DNA of 64,000 nt, taken from NCBI RefSeq assembly GCF_004116405.1, contig NZ_SDIC01000007.1:124001-188000 (forward strand), in the 5' to 3' direction. The position numbers and the translations under genes were made by a program. Shown here one piece after another: positions 1 to 8,155 of this stretch. The notes beneath the pieces were generated by a model, which made no database searches, was not told the DNA's origin, and saw nothing but the letters and a program-made list of their open reading frames with translations. This stretch comes from Halegenticoccus tardaugens. GTDB taxonomy: Archaea; Halobacteriota; Halobacteria; Halobacteriales; Haloferacaceae. Within the stretch, counting starts at the first letter, position 1; every line of letters begins with the position of its first letter.

Positions 1-37
1 GTTTGGTTCGCGCATCAACACTCGGGAGTGAGGAAAT

Positions 38-394
38 GATAGAGATTCAAGCGCATACCCCCGTCTTCAGGCGGGGTCGAGCGACACTCGGCCTCGTTCT
101 TTCACCGGAATTTCTTTGTTGTGGCCCCATAAAGCACGAACTGCTACGGATTCGGTGAGATGCCGTCCCCGAACCACACGGGGTGGCGACCCAGCGGTGG
201 TCCGCACGGCGATGACATGGAATCCGATGGGGCCTCAGTGGCCGGGCCACAGCCCTCCGAGGGAGACAACCGAGAGTTCCCCCGGCGTGTCGCCGGTTCC
301 CTCCGAGTGCGGGTTGGAACCGAAGGGCGTCGACCGCTCGAATCCGATGGTCGGATTCCCGCGTCTTCAGGCGCGCGAGGAGGTCAATCACGGT
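38..394. repeat. Palindrome-ended miniature element, family A, copy 1
   Basis: This stretch has no convincing gene. It begins with a hairpin (CCCCCGTCTTCAGGCGGGG, about 58-76) and ends with another (CGCGTCTTCAGGCGCGCGAGG region, about 358-382) followed by AGGTCAATC. The body from about 145 to 392 is nearly identical to 25435-25681, where the same left and right hairpins recur. The arrangement (short subterminal palindromes, no open reading frame, dispersed copies) fits a non-autonomous derivative of an IS200/IS605-IS1341 element; neither tnpA nor tnpB is present. The copy lies directly upstream of the SdhA-like gene and probably supplies or disrupts its 5' region. Confidence 0.7.
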
Positions 395-602
395 ACTGGA
401 TTCAGACGCAAGGGATGGCGGTTTGTTCACGTCGATCTCGGTGTGGCTGGCAGTACATTCATGGAGTTGTTCCAGACGATTACTGGGAAGAAGAGTATTC
501 GTATCGGTTAACTGTTTCGCCGGAACGATTCTAACCGCTGGATTGAATGACCGGCGGTCGATTCTCGTTGCACGGACGCAAAGTCAAGTCACAGCCGGGG
601 GT

Positions 603-2420
603 ATGTGTGGTATGGGAGAACACATCAAAGCGACGCACGATGTTGTCGTGGTCGGCGCCGGGGGAGCCGGCATTCGCGCGGCGATCGCGGCGCACGAGGA
701 GGGGGCAGACGCCGCCATCGTCACGAAACTCCACCCTGTCCGGAGCCACACGGGATCGGCCGAAGGTGGGATCAACGCCGCGCTTCACGAGGGGGGGACG
801 TGGGAATCACACGCGTCTGACACGATGAAAGGAGCAGATTACCTCGGAGACGCGCCGGGCGTTGAGGCGCTCTGCCGCGAGATACCGCGCGAGGTCATTC
901 AGCTGGAACACTGGGGACTGGCGTTTGCGCGTGCCAACGATGGGACTGTCGCGATGCGGCCGCTCGCCGGCCACTCGGCCCCGCGGACGACGTATGCCGG
1001 CGCGGAGACCGGCCATCAGCTGCTACACGCGCTCTACCAGCAACTGCTCAAACGGGGCATCCAGGTATACGATGAGTGGTACGTGACACGACTGGCGGTG
1101 AGTGGCGAGGAGCGTCCGGAGGACCGGACGTGTCACGGGATCGTTGCGATAGACATTCAGACGGGCGAGGTCGCGTGCTTCCGCGCGCGCAGGGGCGTCA
1201 TCCTCGCCACTGGCGGTCCTGGACAGGCGTACGACCACACAACGAATGCTGTCTCCTGCACGGGCGACGGACAGGCGATGGCCTACCGCGCGGGCGTCCC
1301 GCTGGAGGATATGGAGTTCGTCCAGTTCCACCCGACAACGCTCCCCTCCACGGGCGTGCTCATCTCCGAGGGCGTCCGCGGCGAGGGCGGCATCCTCTAC
1401 AACGTCGAGGGCGAGCGCTTCATGTTCGAACACGGCTACGCGAACAACGACGGCGAGCTCGCCAGCCGCGACGTGGTTTCGCGCGCGGAGCTCACCGAGG
1501 TCAACGAGGGGCGCGGCATCGAGGACGAGTATGTCCACCTCGACATGCGCCACCTCGGCGAAAAGCGCATCATCGACCGTCTCGAAAACATCCTCCACCT
1601 CGCGGAGGACTTCGAAGGGGTCGACGCGCTGGAGGACCCGATGCCAGTGGTCCCCGGCCAACACTTCGCGATGGGCGGCATCGAGACGAATGAGAACGGC
1701 GAAACGTGTATCTCGGGACTCTACGCGGCCGGCGAGTGCGCCTGTGTGAGCGTCCACGGCGCGAATCGCCTCGGCGGGAACGCGCTGCCGGAGCTCATCG
1801 TGTTCGGCAAGCGCGCGGGCCAGCACGCCGCGGGCACGGATCTCGGCGAGGCGAACATTCGGACGGGACGGACGACGGCTGCGACGACCCGCGGGGACAC
1901 CTCCACCGCGACCGGTGGAGGGGACACGGACGTCGCGGTCAAGACGATCCGTCGAGCCTGGGAGTCGGAGCGAACACGCGTCGAGCGGCTGCTCGACGGC
2001 GACGGCGGCGAACGCCACGAGACGGTCCGACGAGAGCTTCAGACAGCTGTAAGCGACCACCTGAACGTCTTCCGGACTGACGCCGAAATCGCGGCGGTGC
2101 TCGACGTGCTCGCCGACTGCCGCGACCGATACCGGGACGTAAGCGTCTCGGACCCTTCGCGGACGTTCAACACCGACCTCGTGTGTACACTCGAAACGCG
2201 GAACCTCATCGACGTGGCAGAGGCGATCGCGCTCGGCGCTCGCGCCCGAACCGAGTCGCGGGGCGCCCACTGGCGCGTAGATTATCCCGAACGGGACGAC
2301 GAGAACTGGCTCAAGCACACGATGCTGTCGTGGAACGACGGCGAACCCGACCAGTGGTATCGGCCGGTGATCCTCGAGGGTCGTGTGGGGACGTACCACC
2401 CGAAAGTCCGTCAGTATTGA
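603..2420 (+). CDS. Succinate dehydrogenase/fumarate reductase flavoprotein subunit (SdhA-like), orphan
   Basis: Predicted to carry FAD and oxidise succinate or reduce fumarate (or a related dicarboxylate) at the inner face of the membrane. Family hallmarks are visible: an N-terminal dinucleotide fold (DVVVVGAGGAGIRAAIAA), the covalent-FAD histidine segment RSHTGSAEGG, the substrate/active-site segment HPTTLPSTGVLISEGVRGEGG, and the late FAD-binding segment HGANRLGGNALPEL. The length, about 605 residues, is normal for SdhA. The frame stays open upstream to 423, but the ATG at 603 (or 612) directly precedes the conserved N-terminus and the upstream sequence is repeat element, so 603 is chosen. 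No SdhB, SdhC or SdhD gene is nearby, so either the partner subunits are elsewhere or it serves the adjacent MaoC/CoA-transferase pathway. The family is very likely; the substrate is uncertain. Confidence 0.9.
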   Translation: MCGMGEHIKATHDVVVVGAGGAGIRAAIAAHEEGADAAIVTKLHPVRSHTGSAEGGINAALHEGGTWESHASDTMKGADYLGDAPGVEALCREIPREVIQLEHWGLAFARANDGTVAMRPLAGHSAPRTTYAGAETGHQLLHALYQQLLKRGIQVYDEWYVTRLAVSGEERPEDRTCHGIVAIDIQTGEVACFRARRGVILATGGPGQAYDHTTNAVSCTGDGQAMAYRAGVPLEDMEFVQFHPTTLPSTGVLISEGVRGEGGILYNVEGERFMFEHGYANNDGELASRDVVSRAELTEVNEGRGIEDEYVHLDMRHLGEKRIIDRLENILHLAEDFEGVDALEDPMPVVPGQHFAMGGIETNENGETCISGLYAAGECACVSVHGANRLGGNALPELIVFGKRAGQHAAGTDLGEANIRTGRTTAATTRGDTSTATGGGDTDVAVKTIRRAWESERTRVERLLDGDGGERHETVRRELQTAVSDHLNVFRTDAEIAAVLDVLADCRDRYRDVSVSDPSRTFNTDLVCTLETRNLIDVAEAIALGARARTESRGAHWRVDYPERDDENWLKHTMLSWNDGEPDQWYRPVILEGRVGTYHPKVRQY

Positions 2421-2782
2421 TGCATAATCGAGCGCATGCCCCCGCCTTCAGGCGGGGGTCGAGCGGACACGAAACCTGTCCGACCGCAAGAAGTAGGCCC
2501 TCTATGATCGTACCGGTAGATAACTCGACAGGGAAACTGGAGGTGGCGTGGGGTCTCCGTCACCAAAAAGCAACCCTGCCCGATTGAGTCGGGGTGATGG
2601 CACCGCCCGTAGGGTGTTAACTGGGAAGACCGCATCCGCACGGACTGGCGTTACCATGCGCCCACCGCCTACAAACCCGGACCGGCTGCCGTGGCCGGAA
2701 AGCTGCCTTCGTCGGGGTGGTCGGCATGACCGACCCCTTAGCGCGAGGATTCCTTCGCGTGAACGCGGAGGGAGGATGTCAA
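2421..2782 (-). repeat. Miniature element, family B, reverse-oriented copy
   Basis: Its reverse complement matches the 379-bp elements at 8824-9202 and 22731-23109 over most of its length, beginning with the same TTGACATCCTCC end. The opposite end differs: here it carries the palindrome CCCCCGCCTTCAGGCGGGGG (about 2439-2458), where the other copies carry an ACGACTACAGTCGT palindrome. It starts at the base after the stop codon of the SdhA-like gene and separates it from the MaoC gene, probably splitting an operon. No transposase is encoded. Confidence 0.75.
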
Positions 2783-2913
2783 GCGAGGCGTCCCGCGATG
2801 TCGGCATACCAGAGTCGATCGCGACGGACGGACTCTCGCTGTCGCCCGACTCCCCTCCCGTCAGTCTAATCCAAACGATTTTGCCGACCGTCAGCGATAC
2901 CACAACTATTATC

Positions 2914-3492
2914 ATGACGGACGTGACCGACAGAGAGCACGACGACCCGTCCGAGCGACGGCTTGTCGCAGGATGGCAGGGCCGGTACTACGAGGACTTC
3001 CAGGTCGGCGACGTGTACAAGCACCCGTACGGGCGAACGGTGACGGAGACCGACAACGTCTGGCTCACGAACCTGACGATGAACGTGAATCCGATGCACT
3101 TCAACGAGCCGTACGCGGCGGAGACAGAGTTCGGCGAACGGCTCGTCGACGGGACCTTCGTCATCGCACTCGCAGTCGGAATGAGCGTGATCGACGTATC
3201 GATGAACGCCACCGCGAACCTCGGGTACGACGAGGTCCGTCACCACGCACCGGTCTTTCACGGGGACACGGTGTTCGCGGAGAGTGAAGTGCTGTCGAAA
3301 CGCGGGAGTGAGTCGCGCGAGCACGTCGGCATCGTCGAGACGGAACTCCGGGCGTACAACCAGGAGGGCGAGAAAGTGCTCTCGCTGAAGCGGACGCTGA
3401 TGGTATTGAAACGCGAGTACGCCCGACCGAGCGCCGCGCGGCCGACCGGGTGGCCGGAGGGCGTCGGCGTACAGCCGAACGACCTCACGTGA
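2914..3492 (+). CDS. MaoC-like acyl-CoA dehydratase (hotdog fold)
   Basis: A 192-residue protein of the MaoC dehydratase family, which hydrates or dehydrates 2-enoyl-CoA type thioesters in the cytoplasm. The typical opening (YYEDFQVGDVYKHPYGRTVTETDN) is followed by the hydratase-2-like stretch NPMHFNEPYAAETEFGERLVDG, holding the conserved Asn/His and the turn into the central helix, and a strand rich in acidic residues. The ATG at 2914 gives the expected N-terminus; the open frame extends upstream only into repeat element. The stop codon overlaps the GTG start of the next gene, so the two are almost certainly co-transcribed. The neighbouring CoA-transferase suggests the substrate is a CoA thioester made from an external organic acid. 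A mesaconyl- or itaconyl-CoA hydratase is conceivable but not shown. Confidence 0.85.
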   Translation: MTDVTDREHDDPSERRLVAGWQGRYYEDFQVGDVYKHPYGRTVTETDNVWLTNLTMNVNPMHFNEPYAAETEFGERLVDGTFVIALAVGMSVIDVSMNATANLGYDEVRHHAPVFHGDTVFAESEVLSKRGSESREHVGIVETELRAYNQEGEKVLSLKRTLMVLKREYARPSAARPTGWPEGVGVQPNDLT

Positions 3493-4955
3493 CCGTGCCT
3501 AGTGACGCCGATCGGATCGCGGGCGACGTGCGGGTGGTGACCGCCGCGGCAGCGGCCGACTCAATCGCGGAAGACGCGGCCGTCGCTGTCAGCGGATTCG
3601 GGAGCGTCGGCTACCCGAAAGCGGTCCCGCAAGCGTTGGCGGCGAGCGGGCGCGACCTCTCACTCACAATCATCTCCGGCGGCAGCGTTGGCGACGAGAT
3701 CGACACTGAACTCGTCGAGGCGGGTGCGATCGCGCGCCGGTACCCGTTTCAGACGCGGGCGGCGTCCCGCGCCGCGATCAACGAGGATTCGATTGCGTTC
3801 CACGACCGCCACATCGCGGGACTCGGCGACGATGTCGCGTTCGGTACCCTTCCGACGCCGGACGTCGCGGTCGTCGAGGCCGTCTCCGTTGGCGAGGATT
3901 GGTTCGTCCCGTCGACATCGATCGGGCAGACGCCGTCGTTCGTCCGGAACGCGGACCGCCTCGTCGTCGAAGTGAACGACGCACAGCCACTGGACCTCCG
4001 ACGACTCCACGATGTCTATCTCCCGGCGATGCCGCCGCACCGCGAGCCGATCCCGCTCAGACGAGCGGACGAGCGGATCGGGACGCCGCGAATTCCGTTC
4101 GATGCCGACGCGCTCACCGCGGTCGTCCGGACGGATACACGGGACGCGACGTACACGTTCAGGGAACCGACGCCAGAGGTGCGTGACCTCGCTGCGAACC
4201 TCGGGGCGTTCCTCAGCGATGAAGTCCGCCGCAATCCAGTCTGCGAGGACGTTGTCCACCTGCAGTTCGGCGTCGGCAGCATCGGCAACGCGCTAATGGG
4301 CGAACTTGAGTCGATCGACGTCGGCGGACGAGATCTCGTCTACTACGGTGAAGTCATCCAGGACGGACTCTTGAACATGTTGGACGCCGGCCTTCTCTCG
4401 TCGGCTAGCGCAACATCGCTCGCGTTGACCGTCGAAGGACAGGACCGTCTGTTCGCGGACCTCAACGCGTACGCCGACCAGGTAGTCGTTCGCCCAGCGA
4501 ACGTCTCGAACGCGCCGTCGATCATCCGACGGCTGGGCGTGCTTGCGGTGAACAGCGCCGTCGAGGTTGACCTCTACGGGCACGTGAACGCCACGCACGT
4601 CCGCGGCACGAACGTCGTGAATGGCATCGGCGGGAGCAGTGACTTCAGCCGACACGCCGCCGTCTCCGTGATCGCGCTGCCGTCGACTGCGGCGGGCGGC
4701 GACGTCTCCCGGATAGTTCCGATGGCGACGCACGTCGACCTGACCGAGCACGACGTGTCAGTGGTCGTCACCGAGCAGGGCGTCGCTGACCTCCGGGGAT
4801 TGGCGCCGCGAGAACGCGCGGCGGAACTCATAACGGAGTGCGCTCACCCGTCGTTTCGTGAGGACCTCAGAGCGTACGTCGAACGCGCAGAGCGGACTGG
4901 CGGCCATATTCCACACGACCTGGAGACTGCGTTCGACTGGCGCTCAGCGGAATAA
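3489..4955 (+). CDS. Acetyl-CoA hydrolase/CoA-transferase family protein
   Basis: A 488-residue member of the acetyl-CoA hydrolase/4-hydroxybutyrate CoA-transferase family, expected to move CoA between organic acids and so activate a substrate for the MaoC hydratase. The N-terminal half has a glycine-rich loop (AVSGFGSVGYPKAVPQAL). The C-terminal half has LQFGVGSIGNAL, the segment YYGEVIQDGLLNML carrying the glutamate that forms the glutamyl-CoA intermediate in the family, GIGGSSDFSRHA, and VVTEQGVADLRGL. GTG 3489 overlaps the preceding stop (GTGA), which supports translational coupling; a GTG at 3450 inside the upstream gene is the alternative. Likely substrates are short dicarboxylic or hydroxy acids, but specificity cannot be read from the sequence. 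Confidence 0.85.
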   Translation: MTVPSDADRIAGDVRVVTAAAAADSIAEDAAVAVSGFGSVGYPKAVPQALAASGRDLSLTIISGGSVGDEIDTELVEAGAIARRYPFQTRAASRAAINEDSIAFHDRHIAGLGDDVAFGTLPTPDVAVVEAVSVGEDWFVPSTSIGQTPSFVRNADRLVVEVNDAQPLDLRRLHDVYLPAMPPHREPIPLRRADERIGTPRIPFDADALTAVVRTDTRDATYTFREPTPEVRDLAANLGAFLSDEVRRNPVCEDVVHLQFGVGSIGNALMGELESIDVGGRDLVYYGEVIQDGLLNMLDAGLLSSASATSLALTVEGQDRLFADLNAYADQVVVRPANVSNAPSIIRRLGVLAVNSAVEVDLYGHVNATHVRGTNVVNGIGGSSDFSRHAAVSVIALPSTAAGGDVSRIVPMATHVDLTEHDVSVVVTEQGVADLRGLAPRERAAELITECAHPSFREDLRAYVERAERTGGHIPHDLETAFDWRSAE

Positions 4956-4968
4956 TCGTCCCTGTTAT

Positions 4969-5319
4969 ATGACTGAAAGATGTCACTGGATCGGCACCAA
5001 GCACCACGCCCGATCGCTTGGGCTTGGGCTCACGATCATCACTGAGATCGATGCGGACTACGATAGTCCCAGCTACGAGGAGATTGCTGAGCGTCTCAGT
5101 GAGCTATCGGGCGTTCAGCGGTTTGATCGTGATGCTCGGTGAGTTGTCGTTCTACGTTATTTCTCGCGTCCGAGACCAGAGCACCTCCAGACGCTCATGG
5201 AGGAGAGCATTCAGACGGAAGGAGTCGAGAACTCGACCACGAATATCGTGTTACGGACGTTCAAGGACGAGGATCGCCTGCTGGTCAACTACAACGACGA
5301 GGATCTAGAACAACTTTTC
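4969..5319 (+). pseudogene. Broken Lrp/AsnC-type regulator, C-terminal effector domain only
   Basis: Three blocks in two reading frames together spell a Lrp/AsnC ligand-binding (RAM) domain. Block 1 ends in EEIAERLSELSGVQRFD, block 2 reads VMLGELSFYVISRVRDQ in the +1-shifted frame (about 5125-5180), and block 3 reads HLQTLMEESIQ through LVNYNDEDLEQLF back in the first frame. At least two frameshifts are therefore present, and a TGA closes the first frame at 5140-5142. The N-terminal HTH domain is missing upstream of 4969. The 3' end runs straight into the palindrome-rich repeat at about 5320. It is a decayed regulator and probably makes no functional protein. Confidence 0.75.
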
Positions 5320-5814
5320 AGCTTTAGCGGAGAGCGCGGAGCCCCCTTCCTCAAGCGCGAGCGAAGCGAGCGGGAGGGAGGGGAGGAGCGCGTTGCGAAG
5401 TTGGGCGAAACCGCAAGGCTTAGCCCCTCTCACCCCCATATATCGGCTACTGCCGTCCTCGCACAAGCCGGGGTCGGTAGGAGCCACCAGTAAACTGGCT
5501 CCCGTGGTGCGAGGACGTGGTGTTCGCACCCTGCACTCGGGGACTGTGACCGCGAACGGGTTCGACTCCCGTCCCCACGTTTGGGATAGAGCGCGAGAAC
5601 ACCGGGAATTAAATCGGCGGGACAATCCACGCGGACGGTCGAAGGAAGGCCCAAAAGCCCCCGCCCGAAGCGTGGACGGTGATAGGAAGCCGTGCCGCGT
5701 CCATGCATGGGGTCGCGGGGCACAATGTCGGTGTGGTAAAGCCCCGCCCTCACTTCACCGAGTGACCGACCGCCGCAAGGCGGGAGGGAGCGAGTAGGGC
5801 GGGGTAGTTTACGT
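5320..5814 (+). repeat. Palindrome-rich element, family F, copy 1
   Basis: A roughly 495-bp non-coding element homologous, in inverted orientation, to 35783-36265. Shared landmarks are CCCCCTTCCTCA near the left end, a G/A-rich hairpin (gagcgaagcgagcgggaggg, about 5357-5376), the core GAGAACACCGGGAAT followed by AAATC and GCGGGACAA, CGTCCATGCATGG, and a right end GAGGGAGCGAGTAGGGCGGG leading into TAGTTTAC. It lies between two truncated genes (Lrp/AsnC and an SRPBCC fragment). No protein-coding signal was recognised. It is best explained as an IS605-type non-autonomous element or a structured RNA locus derived from one. Confidence 0.65.
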
Positions 5815-5989
5815 GACGGTTACCTTCGACGAGGGGGCCAACGGTGGGACGGACCTTGCGTTCCGGATGGATTTTGACTCCTCTTCGGACCGCAAGACGT
5901 TGGAGGAATTCGACGGCGTCGAAGCTGCCAACCAGACCCTGAACCGTCTCGTAGGGTTCCTGAACGATGAAGCCGGGGGTGCGAAGTAG
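5813..5989 (+). pseudogene. C-terminal remnant of an SRPBCC/polyketide-cyclase-like protein
   Basis: A 58-codon open stretch starting at GTG 5813, right at the end of the repeat element, reads VTVTFDEGANGGTDLAFRM and later EEFDGVEAANQTLNRLVGFL, ending in a TAG. This looks like the last strands and the long C-terminal helix of an SRPBCC (AHSA1/Hsp90 activator-like) domain, which is normally about 140 residues. The N-terminal part is absent, so the gene seems to have been cut by the element. The assignment rests on pattern and length only. Confidence 0.5.
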
Positions 5990-6259
5990 CATAGGCGCCG
6001 TCTTCGTCGACATGCCACTGTCGCTCGACGGATCCATCGCCGGGGCTCACCGACTTCGCGCTAAACACTCATCACAGCGTGTGTGATCCGAGAAATCGAC
6101 TTCTTCGTCCTCACCTCGTTTATTTCTCTACTGCTACTCTCTATTGACCTCCTCCCGCGACTTGAGGCGCGGGAGGAGGTCGATCAGACAGTGGAGATAT
6201 CGACATCGCCCTTCTGAGGGTATCCGATCGGAAGCAAGCGGGGAGTTCCACCTGGCTTT
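5990..6259. other. Intergenic stretch with a solo terminal hairpin
   Basis: No gene was recognised. At about 6146-6186 a strong palindrome (CCTCCTCCCGCG, short loop, CGCGGGAGGAGG region) is followed by TCGATC. It resembles the right end of the family A elements (GCGCGAGGAGGTCAATC at 372-388), so it is probably a solo end left by an IS605-like element. It sits just 3' of the transporter gene on the minus strand and could also act as its terminator. Confidence 0.45.
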
Positions 6260-8155
6260 CTAATCCTGCTCGGCCGTGTTCTCGGCAGGCTCGGCGGCCT
6301 CGGGAGACTCGGAGCCGACGGCCTCCTCGACACGGTTCCGGAACGCCCGTGCAGGGTGGCGCTTCCGGGTTGAAGAACCGAGCAGTCGTTCGCGGATCGA
6401 CCGCGCGGAGGGTCGTTCGGCCAACAGCACCGAGCAATCCACGTCGTTGATGACCTCCAGGTGGAGCGAGTCGTAGACCAGTCGGGAAAGTAGGCCCTTC
6501 TCGGTTGCGCCCATCATGAGCATCGTGCTGTCGGAGGCCGCCCGGGCGATGGCGTGCTCGATGTCGCCGGAGTCGACGGTGATCGCTGCGTCCTCAAGGC
6601 CGCGCTTTTCGGCCCAGTTCCGGAGGAACGCCTCCCCGGCGCGTTCGTCGGCCTCGTCGGCGACGACGTGGAGCAATTCGACCTCCGCGTTCGCGACTTG
6701 CCGGAGCACTTTGGCGACCTCCGCGTTCAGGTCGGAGTCGGGGCCGCCGGCAGTCGGCAGGAGAATCCGCGAGGGGTCGAGTCCGCGGTCGTTGGCTATC
6801 AGGAAGTCACAGGGCAGTCGGTTAGTCAGTTCGTCCAATGGGCGTTCCGCGCGGGCCGAACTCCACAGGCCCTCCTGGTCCCAGCCCATCACCACCAGGT
6901 CGGGACTGGTCCGTCTGGCCAGGATGAAAATCTCTTCGAACGACCGTGGGCTGACCACGGTCGAGGTCTCAAGGGTGACTTCGTACGTGGTACCGATCTG
7001 GCGGGTGTTTTCCAGAAGCCGCTTGGACTCGTGCGTGATCTGGTCCCACTGTGGGCGATCGGTGTCCGGAGACCACCGCCGGGGCGCCTGGACGACATGG
7101 ACAACGTGAACCTTCCCCTTCTTGTGACTGCTGGCCAGCTGGCAAGCCAGCCGCACAACCCCGGCTTCAGTCCGGGGGTTAGCGATGGGGACGAGGATGC
7201 GGTAGGTCTCTGGATCGCGGACGATCTCCTCGACGGTGTCTATCACCGGGACGTACGAGCGACCTGCCAGCGAGCCCGCCAGCCACTCCCGGACCGAGAG
7301 CCGACGGACGTTCTGGAAGCGGTCGATCTCCAGGCGCCGGCCGGAGGTCTGGTAGTAGTTGACCACCGTCACCAGCACTACCCCGCCGAGCGTATTACCC
7401 AGCAGTACCGGCAGTACGAATCCACCCAGCGCGGGCACCGGGTTGGTGCCAGCGACCAGCGTCAGGTAGACCACTTCGGTGAACGAAACCACGACGTGGT
7501 GCAAGTTGCCCATGGGGATGGCCAGGAAGGCCAAGTACACGACTACCAGCCGGGAGATGGTGTCCCGGGCGGCGAAGTTGATCCAGACCACGCCGGCGAC
7601 GATAAGTCCGGCGAAGGCGGCCTTGACGAACAGGGTGGAGGCAGGGGTGGCAATCCCCTTCTCCGCGAAGCCGACCGCGACCACCGTGGTGGCGTCGTCG
7701 AACACCCCACCGTAGGCCAGTGCCAGCGCCCCGAGCCCACCCCCCAAGAAGTTGCCCGAGAGCACGATCAGCCAGTGGTGGAGCAGCGTAGGGACCGAGG
7801 CCAACCGTTCCAGAGTCAGCGCCACCGGCGGCAGCGTGTTCTCCGTGTACAGCTGGTAGCCGCCGATGATGATGTAAATGAACCCCAGCGGGTACAGCAG
7901 GACGCCACCAATTTTTGTCTCGGTGGTCGCCGTCATCGAAGCGTACAGCAGGAAGGTGACGGTGATCGCGAAGCCGGCAGCCAGCGCACTGAAGAACAGC
8001 TCCCGCGTCCCAGAGGTGACCTCATGGTCGGCGTCAGCGACCACCCGCTGGTAGACCTCGTCGGTGGAGAACTGGTCGGTGAGCACGTCGTCCTCCTGCT
8101 CCTCGTCGGGTCCAGGCTCGTCAGCGGACATGGAGTCGGAGTGCGAGCTGGCCAT
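6260..8155 (-). CDS. Formate/nitrite transporter family protein fused to two universal stress (UspA) domains
   Basis: After an acidic N-terminal tail, residues about 45-320 form a formate/nitrite transporter-like channel with at least six hydrophobic segments and motifs such as LSGNFLGGGLGALALAYGG and AIPMGNLHHVVVSFTE. Two UspA domains follow (about residues 345-480 and 485-610). The first begins RILVPIANPRTEAGVV and has DLVVMGWDQEG; the second begins RILLPTAGGPDSD and has MLMMGATEKGLLSRL, the ATP-binding-type glycine turn. It probably conducts a small monovalent anion with cytosolic nucleotide-responsive regulation. The start is taken at ATG 8155; ATG 8167, with GGAGG only 2-3 nt upstream, is the alternative. 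It overlaps the 3' end of the upstream regulator by about 35 bp. Confidence 0.85.
   Translation of the reverse strand: MASSHSDSMSADEPGPDEEQEDDVLTDQFSTDEVYQRVVADADHEVTSGTRELFFSALAAGFAITVTFLLYASMTATTETKIGGVLLYPLGFIYIIIGGYQLYTENTLPPVALTLERLASVPTLLHHWLIVLSGNFLGGGLGALALAYGGVFDDATTVVAVGFAEKGIATPASTLFVKAAFAGLIVAGVVWINFAARDTISRLVVVYLAFLAIPMGNLHHVVVSFTEVVYLTLVAGTNPVPALGGFVLPVLLGNTLGGVVLVTVVNYYQTSGRRLEIDRFQNVRRLSVREWLAGSLAGRSYVPVIDTVEEIVRDPETYRILVPIANPRTEAGVVRLACQLASSHKKGKVHVVHVVQAPRRWSPDTDRPQWDQITHESKRLLENTRQIGTTYEVTLETSTVVSPRSFEEIFILARRTSPDLVVMGWDQEGLWSSARAERPLDELTNRLPCDFLIANDRGLDPSRILLPTAGGPDSDLNAEVAKVLRQVANAEVELLHVVADEADERAGEAFLRNWAEKRGLEDAAITVDSGDIEHAIARAASDSTMLMMGATEKGLLSRLVYDSLHLEVINDVDCSVLLAERPSARSIRERLLGSSTRKRHPARAFRNRVEEAVGSESPEAAEPAENTAEQD

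Noticed and set aside
1023..2399. A long minus-strand open frame opposite the SdhA-like gene
   Set aside because: It is an antisense shadow of a GC-rich gene; the plus strand has clear SdhA motifs and the minus frame has none.
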